From Desulfosporosinus shakirovi (lineage in GTDB: Bacteria; Bacillota; Desulfitobacteriia; Desulfitobacteriales; Desulfitobacteriaceae), in contig NZ_JAJDOO010000028.1 in NCBI RefSeq assembly GCF_020595055.1, positions 1 through 63,555 on the forward strand: DNA of 63,555 bases, written 5' to 3'. Shown one piece after another: positions 41,286 to 50,174 of this stretch. The stretch's first letter is position 1, and each line of letters opens with the position of its first letter. A program made the position numbers and the translations under genes. The notes under the pieces are model-generated. The model did no database searches, was not told the origin of the DNA, and was given only the letters and a program-made list of their open reading frames with translations.

Positions 41286-41338
41286 GTTTAGGAACTGTTT
41301 AGAAATTGTTTAGATATTATCATCTTATTATTTAGAAT
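41286..41338 (+). promoter_or_regulatory. Glycolipid operon promoter with three 11-bp-phased boxes
   Basis: GTTTAG occurs at 41286, 41297 and 41308, exactly 11 bp apart, the helical spacing used by OmpR/PhoB-type dimers. TAGAAT (41333-41338) is a possible -10, with the boxes replacing a good -35. The regulator encoded at 49323-50057 is the obvious candidate. Confidence 0.6.
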
Positions 41339-41387
41339 CATTTTGTAAACTTAGGTTGTAAAAGAAAAGAAAAGGTGTTGAATTGGA

Positions 41388-42101
41388 ATGAATGAGGGAA
41401 TTATTGTCCAGACCCTTGGTAAAGTAACAAAATTACTTCTAGCGTCAGCGGGACCGTTGCAATATTTTCTTGACAAACCTGGTGAAACCCATGTTCACTG
41501 TCTGGAACAGGCCTATGTTACCTTGACTCATGATGGAAAAGAGGAGGTTGCTGAATTATTCCAGAATCATCATTCGATGCTCTCCAAAGGATTATACTGG
41601 GCTGACCGGGGGTGGAAAAACGTTAACCACTTTTATAGCCATCCCGACAAGCCAGGGAGCATAATCTGGCCGGGCGCAACAGGGGAGTGCCAGTGCTATT
41701 TCAATCGGGCTTTCACTCTGTTTCCAAATGACGTCGATAAAGGTATGTTCTTTCTCGGGGCTGCGCTGCATCTAGTACAGGACATGTGTGAACCACACCA
41801 TTCCTTGGGGATGGTTTTCGATGGTCACAAAGAGTTCGAAGCCTGGGTGACTCAAAATTGGGCTAAATTTCCTGCTGAGAGTGGTATGTATCTGCCATTT
41901 TCCCACCCAGCCCAATGGATTGATTATAATGCTCATGTTTCAGCTGGTCTATATCCCTTGGTATCATTGGAGAGCGGGTGTTCGGAAGAAAGTTATAGCA
42001 TAGCTTCAGAAATTTTGATTCCTCTAACGATTTCCACTTCTGCTGGGTTTCTTGATTTTGTTTATCAACAATTGGACGGTTTAAGGTTAAGACTAGAGTA
42101 G
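41388..42101 (+). CDS. Zinc-dependent phospholipase C-like protein
   Basis: A 237-aa all-helical protein of the PF00882 zinc-dependent phospholipase C family. Candidate metal ligands: HVHCLEQAY, KNVNHFYSHPD, ALHLVQDMCEPHHSLG and GHKEFEAWV. Secreted toxins of this family have a signal peptide and a mature N-terminal Trp; neither is present here, so it may act inside the cell or be exported otherwise. First gene of an envelope glycolipid operon, suggesting turnover of phospholipid to diacylglycerol acceptor for the next enzyme. Confidence 0.8.
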   Translation: MNEGIIVQTLGKVTKLLLASAGPLQYFLDKPGETHVHCLEQAYVTLTHDGKEEVAELFQNHHSMLSKGLYWADRGWKNVNHFYSHPDKPGSIIWPGATGECQCYFNRAFTLFPNDVDKGMFFLGAALHLVQDMCEPHHSLGMVFDGHKEFEAWVTQNWAKFPAESGMYLPFSHPAQWIDYNAHVSAGLYPLVSLESGCSEESYSIASEILIPLTISTSAGFLDFVYQQLDGLRLRLE

Positions 42102-42134
42102 ATTTTAAAAGAACATGGAGAGGGAGGGGTAGCT

Positions 42135-43286
42135 TTGAAACAGTTAAGGATTCTGGTATTTTCTGCTGGGTTTGGAAACGGACATTTCCGGGCTGCGGAA
42201 GCCGTAATTGAAGGCCTACGTCTTAAGGCACCTGAGGCAGAAATCATTCATTTGGATTTTGGCGATTTTTTGAGTAAGCGGCTAAACACAATGGCCAAAA
42301 TTGCTTACCTTGAAATGACGAAATACACCCCAAAAATCTGGGAAAAGCTGTATAATATTACTGATAGGTTACAACCTGAATCGAGGATTCAACGTTTACT
42401 GAAACAGATGGGTCGTAGGGATTTTCTTCAATACATTCAGGCCTTTGCGCCGGATCTTATTGTCTGTACCTATCCAACCATCTCTTCGATTTTAGCCCAG
42501 CTGAGACTCGAACAACTTCTTCAGGTGCCGATTATCACCGTTATAACAGATTATACTCTCCACAGTCACTGGGTTCATCCAGGGGTTGATCGATACATGG
42601 TGGCCTGTGAGGAAGTAAAGGCTAGTTTAGTATCCTGGGGAATCAAGGCCCCACGTATTCTCGTGACAGGGATACCGGTCAGCCCAAAATTCGACCTGGA
42701 AATGGATCGAGGGAGCATAATTTCCAGGTTAGGATTAAGAACAAATATCCCCACCTTTCTAGTAATGGGGGGAGCTTATGGGGGTTCTAAAAGCGTAACA
42801 AGAATCTGCAAAACACTGACAGACTCTCCTGTACCAGTCCAGATGATTGTTGTTTGTGGTAAAAATACAAGACTTTATCATTCTTTAGGAGAGGTTATTG
42901 AGGACTCAGTGAACCCCATGGTACGCTTAAGTTACGTTCATAACCTAGAGGAACTAATGTCCGTCTCCGACTTGATCATTACTAAGGCTGGAGGTTTAAC
43001 GGTTTCCGAGGCACTGACGAAACACTTGCCCTTGGTTATCTATAAGGCCATACCAGGTCAAGAAGAAGAAAATGCGCGTTTTGTAGAAGGTTTGGGCGCA
43101 GGACAGGTTGCAGGCACAGAAGAAGAACTGGGATGGATTCTCAAACGTTTTTTGAGCACTCCTAAAGAAATGGAGAAAATCCGCGCGCAAGCGGCCATCG
43201 CTTTACCGGGCCACTCAACGGAACGGGCAGTTGAAGCTATGCTGCAATTAACAATGAATAGAAGAAACGAGCAAAAAATCGGATAG
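42135..43286 (+). CDS. GT28-family glycolipid glycosyltransferase (UgtP/MGDG synthase-like)
   Basis: A 383-aa GT-B enzyme: N-terminal MGDG-synthase domain with FSAGFGNGHFRAAEAV, VCTYPTISS and TDYTLHSHWVHPGVD, C-terminal domain with MGGAYGGSK and the nucleotide-sugar site ITKAGGLTVSEAL, PGQEEENARF. TTG start behind GGGAGGGG. Expected to add sugar from a UDP-sugar to diacylglycerol. Located after a phospholipase C-like gene that could supply diacylglycerol. A 60-bp copy of its 3' end lies at 47745-47803. Confidence 0.88.
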   Translation: MKQLRILVFSAGFGNGHFRAAEAVIEGLRLKAPEAEIIHLDFGDFLSKRLNTMAKIAYLEMTKYTPKIWEKLYNITDRLQPESRIQRLLKQMGRRDFLQYIQAFAPDLIVCTYPTISSILAQLRLEQLLQVPIITVITDYTLHSHWVHPGVDRYMVACEEVKASLVSWGIKAPRILVTGIPVSPKFDLEMDRGSIISRLGLRTNIPTFLVMGGAYGGSKSVTRICKTLTDSPVPVQMIVVCGKNTRLYHSLGEVIEDSVNPMVRLSYVHNLEELMSVSDLIITKAGGLTVSEALTKHLPLVIYKAIPGQEEENARFVEGLGAGQVAGTEEELGWILKRFLSTPKEMEKIRAQAAIALPGHSTERAVEAMLQLTMNRRNEQKIG

Positions 43287-43324
43287 ATATGTTCCTTAGA
43301 ATTTTGAAGGGAGGGTCCAGAAAT

Positions 43325-44488
43325 ATGAAAAAAAGAGAAATGTATGACTGTCTTGTCGTCGGTTGCGGCATGGCAGGCACAGTTATAGCGCGTGAACTGG
43401 CGGAACGGGCAGGTAAAAAAGTACTGATCCTTGAGAAGAGCGGCCATATAGGCGGAAATGCTTATGATCTCCTCGATGAGAGCGGAATTTTAGTCCATCA
43501 ATTTGGCCCCCATATCTTTCATACGGACAACAAAAGGGTCTTCAATTATCTCTCTCGGTTCACAAGTTGGCGAAATTACTCCCACGAGGTCGTGGGGGAC
43601 ATCCACGGAAAGCTAATACCGATTCCTTTTAATCTTAATTCCCTCCATTTGGCCTTTGAACCTAATAAGGCAGCACGTATAGAGCAAAAGCTGATCGCCA
43701 TTTATGGCCTCGGAAGCAAGGTGCCCATTTTGGATCTGCGTCGACAGTCCGATGCAGAACTTGCGGACCTTGCGGATTTCATCTACAACAATATATTTTT
43801 ATATTACACGCAAAAGCAATGGGGCCTGGCGCCCGACGAAATTGATGCTTTGGTTACCGCCCGTGTCCCTGTCCTTATCTCTTATGATAACCGCTACTTT
43901 CAGGACACTTATCAGGGTATCCCTGCCCAGAGCTATACATCGCTCTTCGAGCACATGTTAAATCACCCCAATATAGAGCTCCGTCTTAATTCCGATGCCC
44001 GCAGGTTACTCCGGCTGGAATTCGGGAACGTGTTTTTTGACGGTGCCCCCTTCAACGGCACCGTAATATACTCAGGACCGACGGACGAACTGTTTGATTG
44101 CCGCTACGGAAGCCTGCCCTACCGGACTTTGGACTTTGTCTTTGAAACTCACAATCTCACCCGGTACCAGTCCAGGGGGACTGTGAATTATCCTGTTGAC
44201 CAAGACTATACTCGTATCACCGAATTCAAACACCTCACGGGACAAACTTTGGACGGACGAACGACCATCGTCAAAGAATATCCGCGGGCCTATAGGGGCA
44301 CCGACAGCGAGACTCCCTATTATCCAATCCAAAACCCTGAAAATGCCACCCTTTATGAGCGATACCGGAAGCTTAGCGACCAATTTCCCCAAGTTCACTT
44401 ACTGGGCAGGCTTGCAGAGTACAAATACTACAATATGGACGCTATCGTTAATAAGGCCTTGAAGCTTGCTGACACCTTAATAAGGTAA
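43325..44488 (+). CDS. glf: UDP-galactopyranose mutase
   Basis: A 387-aa flavoenzyme converting UDP-galactopyranose to UDP-galactofuranose. FAD site VVGCGMAGTVIARELAE, then HIGGNAYD, FGPHIFHT, IPIPFNLNS, and YTQKQWG are Glf hallmarks; RITEFKHL and VKEYPRAY carry active-site Arg/Tyr. The frame opens at 43289 but ATG 43325 follows GGGAGGG. Indicates that the operon's product contains galactofuranose. Confidence 0.93.
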   Translation: MKKREMYDCLVVGCGMAGTVIARELAERAGKKVLILEKSGHIGGNAYDLLDESGILVHQFGPHIFHTDNKRVFNYLSRFTSWRNYSHEVVGDIHGKLIPIPFNLNSLHLAFEPNKAARIEQKLIAIYGLGSKVPILDLRRQSDAELADLADFIYNNIFLYYTQKQWGLAPDEIDALVTARVPVLISYDNRYFQDTYQGIPAQSYTSLFEHMLNHPNIELRLNSDARRLLRLEFGNVFFDGAPFNGTVIYSGPTDELFDCRYGSLPYRTLDFVFETHNLTRYQSRGTVNYPVDQDYTRITEFKHLTGQTLDGRTTIVKEYPRAYRGTDSETPYYPIQNPENATLYERYRKLSDQFPQVHLLGRLAEYKYYNMDAIVNKALKLADTLIR

Positions 44489-44544
44489 TGAGTGTGGTGT
44501 CTTATTTATTTTTTAGGCAGACTTAAAGCGCAGAAAGGGAGCTT

Positions 44545-45567
44545 ATGTTGAAAATAATTACATTTACCGTACCCTGCTACAATTCAGCGGCTTATATGGA
44601 ACGCTGCATCGATTCTCTTCTTCCCTGTGGAAAAGATGCGGAAGTTATTATTGTCAATGATGGCTCTACCGACGACACCCAAGAAATTGCCGATCAATAT
44701 GCCTTGCAATACCCTGATATAGTACGAGTGATCCATCAAGATAACGGAGGACATGGGGAAGCGGTCAATACCGGCCTAAAAAACGCCTCCGGTCTTTATT
44801 TTAAAGTGGTGGATTCAGACGACTGGCTCGATGGCCCAGGTATGATTGAAGTGCTGCACACCCTTAAAACCTTCGTGGGTGGCAACTCTGCTCCTGATAT
44901 GCTGGTCTGCAACTATATCTATGAAAAGCTGCTGGAAGGGACCAGGCACGTCATTAAATATAGCAATGTCTTTCCCAACAATCAGATCTTCGGTTGGGAT
45001 GACATGAGGAAGTTCCCCCCCTGGAAATATCTTCTGATGCATTCGTTGATTTACAGAACACAACTACTGCACAAATGTGGCCTTAAATTGCCAAAACACA
45101 CCTTTTATGTCGATAATATTTTTGTTTATCAGCCCCTGCCTTCAGTGAAAACTATCTACTATCTGGATGTGGATCTTTACCATTATTTTATCGGGCGGGA
45201 AGACCAATCTGTCAATGAACGTGTCATGCTTAGAAGAATTGATCAGCAACTCATGGTAACGCGCATCATGATAGGATGCCACCGTCTCCCTGGGAGCATA
45301 GCCAGCAAAAAGCTGTCCAACTACATGCTGAGCTATTTAGCGATGATGATGATAATTTGCACTGTATTCCTAAGGATTTCCGGCACAGAGGAAGATAATC
45401 GGAAGGAAAAAGAGCTTTGGTCCTTCCTCGCAAGCTGCGACAACGGTCTGTACCGCCATGGGAGTATCAGGTTCTTGAGGATGGTTGCCAACCTGCCCGG
45501 AAGTTCCGGCAATAAAATCACCGTCAGCTTATACAACATAGCACGCAAAGTCTATAAATTTAATTAA
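44545..45567 (+). CDS. Family 2 glycosyltransferase, first paralogue
   Basis: A 340-aa GT-A enzyme: FTVPCYNSAAYMERCIDSL, IIVNDGSTDDT, HQDNGGHGEAVNTGL and the metal-binding VVDSDDWLD. The C-terminal half (about 220-340) is helical with hydrophobic runs. The gene at 46581 encodes a same-length relative with the same blocks, so they arose by duplication and probably add successive sugars. AAGGGAG precedes the ATG. Confidence 0.9.
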   Translation: MLKIITFTVPCYNSAAYMERCIDSLLPCGKDAEVIIVNDGSTDDTQEIADQYALQYPDIVRVIHQDNGGHGEAVNTGLKNASGLYFKVVDSDDWLDGPGMIEVLHTLKTFVGGNSAPDMLVCNYIYEKLLEGTRHVIKYSNVFPNNQIFGWDDMRKFPPWKYLLMHSLIYRTQLLHKCGLKLPKHTFYVDNIFVYQPLPSVKTIYYLDVDLYHYFIGREDQSVNERVMLRRIDQQLMVTRIMIGCHRLPGSIASKKLSNYMLSYLAMMMIICTVFLRISGTEEDNRKEKELWSFLASCDNGLYRHGSIRFLRMVANLPGSSGNKITVSLYNIARKVYKFN

Positions 45568-45616
45568 GGCATTAAGGCATGCAATCAATAGAATCTTGGA
45601 CCAAGGGAGCAAATGA

Positions 45617-46573
45617 ATGTCCACTAAAACAAAACTAAAACTGTTTATAGGTATAATCATGACCGCCGTCATTATCTATTACTCCATTGAGGCCCTCAAA
45701 GGCTTGCATGTAAGCGTGCTTTTCCAGACTGACATCAATTGGGGCCTTGCGCTGGTTTCAGTGGCTATCTTTGGGTATGCCAACTATATTCGTGGACTTG
45801 CCTATACACGGGGTATTGACCGGGACATGGACAGAATGACAGCTCTTCAAATTGTGGGTATAGGGCATGCTTCGAACATGGTTTTGCCCTTCCACATCGG
45901 AGAGGGGCTGCGGGCGGCTTTTTTTCCGAAGGGATACAGTGCCATCAAGATAACCAACCTGCTGATTATTCCCGCCGTGGCAGATTTTGCGGCAATTATG
46001 ATTCTCTCAATCGCCGCAGTTCCCTTTGCCGGATTTAAAGATCAAAATTTGTTAAATGCCTTGTGGATTCTTACCTTTCTCAGTATTGCCGCGTTTATAG
46101 TGTTCGTGATTCTCATCTTTTTTCATTCGCCCCTGCGCAGCTATCTCAGTGACTATTTAAATGTTGACACGGTGAAAATGATGAATTGGGTGCTCCTTTC
46201 CTGGGTCATGCTGCTTGTATCCACCTGGATTGGCCTTGTCGCCTTCGGCTTCCCCTGGGTGGCGTCCATTCGCCTGTCCCTTGCCGTATTTGCCGCCACC
46301 AATATCATTAATTTTATTCCGGCCACGCCTGGTGCCATCGGCCTTTTTCAATACGGGACAATTCTGGCCCTTGGGGGTCTGGGAATTGATCCGACTACGG
46401 CACTGTCAGCGAGCTTGCTGTTGCATCTGATCCAATATGCTGCACTCCTGCCCCTGGGAGGTTACCTCTACCTTAGATCCCTTCATGGAGAATACGGAGA
46501 AGCCCTCGGGAACCTGTGGCACAGAAATCGCCAGAAGGACAGGAAATCGCTGAAACTAAAACGCACAAAATAA
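45617..46573 (+). CDS. Flippase-like membrane protein (LPG synthase/AglD N-terminal-type family)
   Basis: A 318-aa integral membrane protein with about eight helices (PF03706, UPF0104). ARG/GEGLRAAFFPKGYS near 90-105 and NFIPATPGAIGLFQYG near 230-245 are the family's two conserved loops. Relatives accompany glycosyltransferases and may move lipid-linked sugars or lipids across the membrane. Here it lies between two GT2 genes. Confidence 0.85.
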   Translation: MSTKTKLKLFIGIIMTAVIIYYSIEALKGLHVSVLFQTDINWGLALVSVAIFGYANYIRGLAYTRGIDRDMDRMTALQIVGIGHASNMVLPFHIGEGLRAAFFPKGYSAIKITNLLIIPAVADFAAIMILSIAAVPFAGFKDQNLLNALWILTFLSIAAFIVFVILIFFHSPLRSYLSDYLNVDTVKMMNWVLLSWVMLLVSTWIGLVAFGFPWVASIRLSLAVFAATNIINFIPATPGAIGLFQYGTILALGGLGIDPTTALSASLLLHLIQYAALLPLGGYLYLRSLHGEYGEALGNLWHRNRQKDRKSLKLKRTK

Positions 46574-46586
46574 CGATAATTTGGAG

Positions 46587-47603
46587 ATGAAAACTATTAA
46601 ACTTTTATCAATTGTTGTACCGTCTTATAATTCCCAGGACTATCTTCGCCACTGCCTGGACAGTGTAGTCAAGGGCGGGCAGGAGGTGGAGGTTATTGTG
46701 GTGGATGATGGTTCTACGGATCGCACGGCGGAGATCGCCCGGGAATACTGCGCTCGTTTTCCCGGAATTGTCCGCCTTGAGCAGAAAGAGAACGGTGGCC
46801 ATGGCTCGGCAGTCAACCGCGGACTGGAGGTGGCCACGGGTAGGTATTTTAAGGTTGTCGACAGCGACGACTGGCTGGATACTTCCGACTACAAGTCGGT
46901 GCTTTCCTTGCTGGGCGGCATTGACTCCATTGACCTGCTGATTACCAACTATGTCTACGAATATTCCTATAACGGTAAGCATAAAGTCATGGGCTTCAGT
47001 AATGTTTTTCCACAAGGCAAGGTTATTACCTGGGACAGTATGGGTCGTTTTCGCTTCGACCAGCTAATGCTGATGCACTCCTTGTTTTATCGGACGGATT
47101 TGCTGCGGGAGTGCGGCCTCAAGCTGCCGGAACACACCTTTTATGTAGACAACCTTGTCGCCTATCTACCCTTGCCCTATGTGAAGAGCTTCGTTTATCT
47201 GGACTGTTCTCCCTATCACTATCTCATTGGCCGGCCCGGTCAGTCTGTCAACACCCAGGTCATGATCAAGCAGATTGACCAGCAGCTTAAAGTAACGCGC
47301 CTGATGATTGAGGAGTACAATCTTTTCAAGGATATTGCAGGTGAGAAACTTAGACGCTACATGATTTTCTATCTTTCCATGATGATCGCCATCACCGTGA
47401 CTCATATCTACATCCCAGAGGATGAAAAGCTTAGCGGCCAGGCCGACGAGCTTTGGGACTTTATAAAGCAAAAGGATGAAAAGCTGTATACTGTACTGCG
47501 CAAGGACTTTCTCAATTCAGGCATAAGGTTTGGGCAGAAAATCAGCCCACGCCTTATATCTCTTGGCCTTAAGCTTATTAAACGCATCTATAAGTTCAGT
47601 TAA
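46587..47603 (+). CDS. Family 2 glycosyltransferase, second paralogue
   Basis: A 338-aa enzyme parallel to the one at 44545: IVVPSYNSQDYLRHCLDSV, VIVVDDGSTDRT, KENGGHGSAVNRGL and VVDSDDWLD. GGAG is directly against ATG 46587, so initiation may depend on ribosomes finishing the flippase gene 13 bp upstream; TTG 46581 is an alternative. Last gene of the sugar-lipid set before a small terminator. Confidence 0.9.
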   Translation: MKTIKLLSIVVPSYNSQDYLRHCLDSVVKGGQEVEVIVVDDGSTDRTAEIAREYCARFPGIVRLEQKENGGHGSAVNRGLEVATGRYFKVVDSDDWLDTSDYKSVLSLLGGIDSIDLLITNYVYEYSYNGKHKVMGFSNVFPQGKVITWDSMGRFRFDQLMLMHSLFYRTDLLRECGLKLPEHTFYVDNLVAYLPLPYVKSFVYLDCSPYHYLIGRPGQSVNTQVMIKQIDQQLKVTRLMIEEYNLFKDIAGEKLRRYMIFYLSMMIAITVTHIYIPEDEKLSGQADELWDFIKQKDEKLYTVLRKDFLNSGIRFGQKISPRLISLGLKLIKRIYKFS

Positions 47604-47610
47604 AATAAGC

Positions 47611-47727
47611 TTACCAAGTAGTAAGCATCATTTTTATAGGATGGTTGCGTGTACCGTCGATGACGATTCCGATTTTTGATCCCTCATAATTGTCCAGCTC
47701 CGCTCTTACCCTATCGTTTGTGTTCAT
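47611..47727 (-). CDS. Small unidentified ORF
   Basis: A 38-codon minus-strand frame beginning MNTNDRVRAELDNYEGSKIG and continuing IVIDGTRNHP. The composition looks protein-like, and it may be a fragment of a larger lost gene. No ribosome site of note. Low confidence as a gene. Confidence 0.25.
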   Translation of the reverse strand: MNTNDRVRAELDNYEGSKIGIVIDGTRNHPIKMMLTTW

Positions 47728-47744
47728 CCTTAGACTTCCTGCAA

Positions 47745-47803
47745 TCGATGAATAGTAGAAATGTGCAAAAAATCGGATAGTCGATTTTTTTGGAGGGTCA
47801 CAT
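47745..47803 (+). pseudogene. Duplicated scrap of the GT28/glf junction
   Basis: GCAAAAAATCGGATAG and its upstream codons (NSRNVQKIG, stop) repeat the end of the GT28 gene at 43255-43286 (NRRNEQKIG, stop); GGAGGGTC after it also matches the sequence before glf. A hairpin AAAAAATCG/CGATTTTTT (47767-47790) within it can terminate the operon. Confidence 0.75.
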
Positions 47804-47895
47804 TGTTTGTGCTTATGATATCAGGTATTATTGAATCAATGACAGGGAACAATCAATGTGATAAAACCCTTTGTGTTGTAGGAAGAGAGGTTAGT

Positions 47896-49323
47896 ATGAA
47901 AATACGAAACAGAATTTTCATTTCTAATACAGTCATGGTTTTGGTTTCGTTGGTTACTTTACTAGCCATCACTGCAGCCTTGGTTAATTTAAATGAAAAT
48001 ATCAATACAGAGATTGCCAAGGCGAAGCTGGATGAAAATGTGTTTGAGGTCCAAAGCTTGTTTGAACAATCACCTGCAATCATGCTTGAATATGAAACTC
48101 TTAGTAAGAGTCTTTCAAAATACAATTACCAATTATTTGTGATGGTAGATGGTAAGAAAAAATACTCTAATTTTGATCCTGATGATGAAGAAGAACTGAC
48201 GGAGTTTCTTAAAGTAATTGATTTAGCGAGAGTCCATGCCAGCGTATATTATCGGGATTCGTTGACTGTCGTAAGAAGATCTATTCTAGTCGAGGATCAT
48301 GAATATAAGATCGTTGCAGTAAATAACGCCGATGATGAATTCACCTGGTTTGGTACAAGTTTTGAACGATTTATTATTCATTTTATTCTCATCGGTTTGG
48401 CGGCCAGTTTGGTTATTTTAGGAATTAGTCAGTTATTTACCAGGAGCCTTGTAGAACGAATTATGAAACCTATCGATCAGCTGATGGATGGGGCAAAACG
48501 AATTGAAGAAAAAAATCTGGAAGATCCGATTGTTTATGCGGGAGAGGATGAATTTGAGACAGTATGTACTTCCTTTAATCATATGCAGAGCTATTTATTC
48601 GAGGAACAGAAAAAAAATGCCACCTACGAGAAGGCGAGAACGGATATGGTATCAGGTATTTCACATGATTTACGCACACCCCTTACTTCCGTAAAGGGCT
48701 ATATAAAAGGGTTAAAAGATGGGATCGCTAATACTCCGGAAAAACAACATCAATATCTGGACATTGCTTATGCGAAGGCCTGTGAAATGGATGTCCTGTT
48801 GCAGCGCTTGTTTTATTTTTCCAAAATGGAAACGGGAAACATGCCCTTCTATCGGCAAATGACTGACTTAAACGAATTCATCCTGAAGTTTGTCGAAGGA
48901 TGTAAAAATGATTTAGAGACAAAAGGTGCCAGTATTTCCTTTGCAACTTCGGGAAAAATCCATTTGGCTTCCATCGATATAGATCAAATGCAACGGGTAT
49001 TAACGAATCTGGTTGAGAACAGCTTAAAATATGCCAATACGAGCTCTTTGGAGATTAAGATTTCACTTACCCAAGAGAAGCAGCGCGAGGTAATCGTGGT
49101 TTCTGATAATGGACGTGGTGTGGATGCAGATAAACTTCCCCACTTATTTGAACAGTTCTATAGAGGGGACGAGTCGAGGAGTAAGAAAAACAGTGAGGGA
49201 AATGGTCTTGGTTTATATATTGCCAAATACATTGTTGAAGCATTTGACGGAGTCATTACAGCAGAGAATGATCAGGGACTAAAAATCATAATATCTTTAC
49301 CCCAGGTAACGGAGGACATGTAG
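47896..49323 (+). CDS. Sensor histidine kinase with extracytoplasmic domain
   Basis: A 475-aa membrane kinase: helix at about 8-30, external sensor domain about 31-150, second helix about 155-180, HAMP, HisKA with SGISHDLRTPLTSV, and GHKL boxes NLVENSLKYANT, DNGRGVDADKL and NGLGLYIAKYIV. The frame opens at 47761, but ATG 47896 follows GGAAGAGAGG and begins a typical N-terminus. Its stop shares one base with the next gene's GTG. Probably senses envelope state for the adjacent glycolipid genes. Confidence 0.9.
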   Translation: MKIRNRIFISNTVMVLVSLVTLLAITAALVNLNENINTEIAKAKLDENVFEVQSLFEQSPAIMLEYETLSKSLSKYNYQLFVMVDGKKKYSNFDPDDEEELTEFLKVIDLARVHASVYYRDSLTVVRRSILVEDHEYKIVAVNNADDEFTWFGTSFERFIIHFILIGLAASLVILGISQLFTRSLVERIMKPIDQLMDGAKRIEEKNLEDPIVYAGEDEFETVCTSFNHMQSYLFEEQKKNATYEKARTDMVSGISHDLRTPLTSVKGYIKGLKDGIANTPEKQHQYLDIAYAKACEMDVLLQRLFYFSKMETGNMPFYRQMTDLNEFILKFVEGCKNDLETKGASISFATSGKIHLASIDIDQMQRVLTNLVENSLKYANTSSLEIKISLTQEKQREVIVVSDNGRGVDADKLPHLFEQFYRGDESRSKKNSEGNGLGLYIAKYIVEAFDGVITAENDQGLKIIISLPQVTEDM

Positions 49324-50057
49324 TGAGCAAGATTCTAATTGTAGAAGATGACAATGAAATAGCTATGCTGGAAAAAGATTACCTGGAAATCAGCGGCTAT
49401 GAAACAGAACTGATTCAGGATGGCTGTAAGGTTGTAGACGCTGTATTGACAGGAGAGTATGATTTAATCTTATTGGACTTGATGTTGCCGGGCAGCAGTG
49501 GGTATGATATCTGTCGGGAAATACGAGACAAAATAGATATTCCTATCTTGATGGTGACAGCCAAAACAGAATCCATTGATAAGATACGGGGATTAGGTCT
49601 TGGGGCAGATGACTATATTGCCAAACCCTTTGATCCGGCAGAATTGGTGGCCAGAGTAAAATCCCATTTAAGCAGATATGAACGACTAGCCGGTGGCGGC
49701 TTGAAGAACAAACCGACGCCGGTTACATCAGCACAGCAGAGGATAATCCAGATTGGGAATCTAAAGATTATTGCATTGAGCTATAAAGCTTATCGTGGTG
49801 AACAGGAAATCAAATTTCCAAATCGAGAGTTTGAACTACTGAGGTTTCTGGCTATGAACCCTGATATTGTTTTTTCAAAGGAGCAAATTTTCGAGAAAGT
49901 ATGGGGATATGAATATGTGGGTGACAGTGCAACTGTGATGGTGCATATTAATCGCATCCGAGAAAAGATTGAGGAAGACCCTGGTAATCCCAAAATCATA
50001 GAAACGATTTGGGGAGCGGGGTACCGACTAAATGCCTATTATGATAATATGTTATAA
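49323..50057 (+). CDS. OmpR-family response regulator
   Basis: A 244-aa regulator with Asp52 in LLDLMLPG, Lys101 in IAKPFDP, and a winged helix ending IETIWGAGYRLNA. GTG start overlaps the kinase stop. A remnant of a paralogue's last 50 bp lies right before the glycolipid operon at 41163. The GTTTAG boxes at 41286-41313 are plausible binding sites. Confidence 0.9.
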   Translation: MSKILIVEDDNEIAMLEKDYLEISGYETELIQDGCKVVDAVLTGEYDLILLDLMLPGSSGYDICREIRDKIDIPILMVTAKTESIDKIRGLGLGADDYIAKPFDPAELVARVKSHLSRYERLAGGGLKNKPTPVTSAQQRIIQIGNLKIIALSYKAYRGEQEIKFPNREFELLRFLAMNPDIVFSKEQIFEKVWGYEYVGDSATVMVHINRIREKIEEDPGNPKIIETIWGAGYRLNAYYDNML

Positions 50058-50123
50058 TTCAAGTAACTTTACAGTCATGATCGGAGAGGGATAGACTTAA
50101 CTATATATAATGTGGCATCATAG

Positions 50124-50150
50124 GGCTGACAGGATTGTTAGCCTTTTATT
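50124..50150 (+). terminator. Intrinsic terminator after the two-component genes
   Basis: GGCTGACA and TGTTAGCC (one G-T pair) with a GGAT loop, then TTTTATTG. Confidence 0.7.
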
Positions 50151-50174
50151 GTTATTAGTGGAAGGAAGGTAACA

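Noticed and set aside
47761-47895. N-terminal extension of the sensor kinase
   Set aside because: This part is the duplicated GT28/glf scrap plus a terminator; ATG 47896 has a proper ribosome site.
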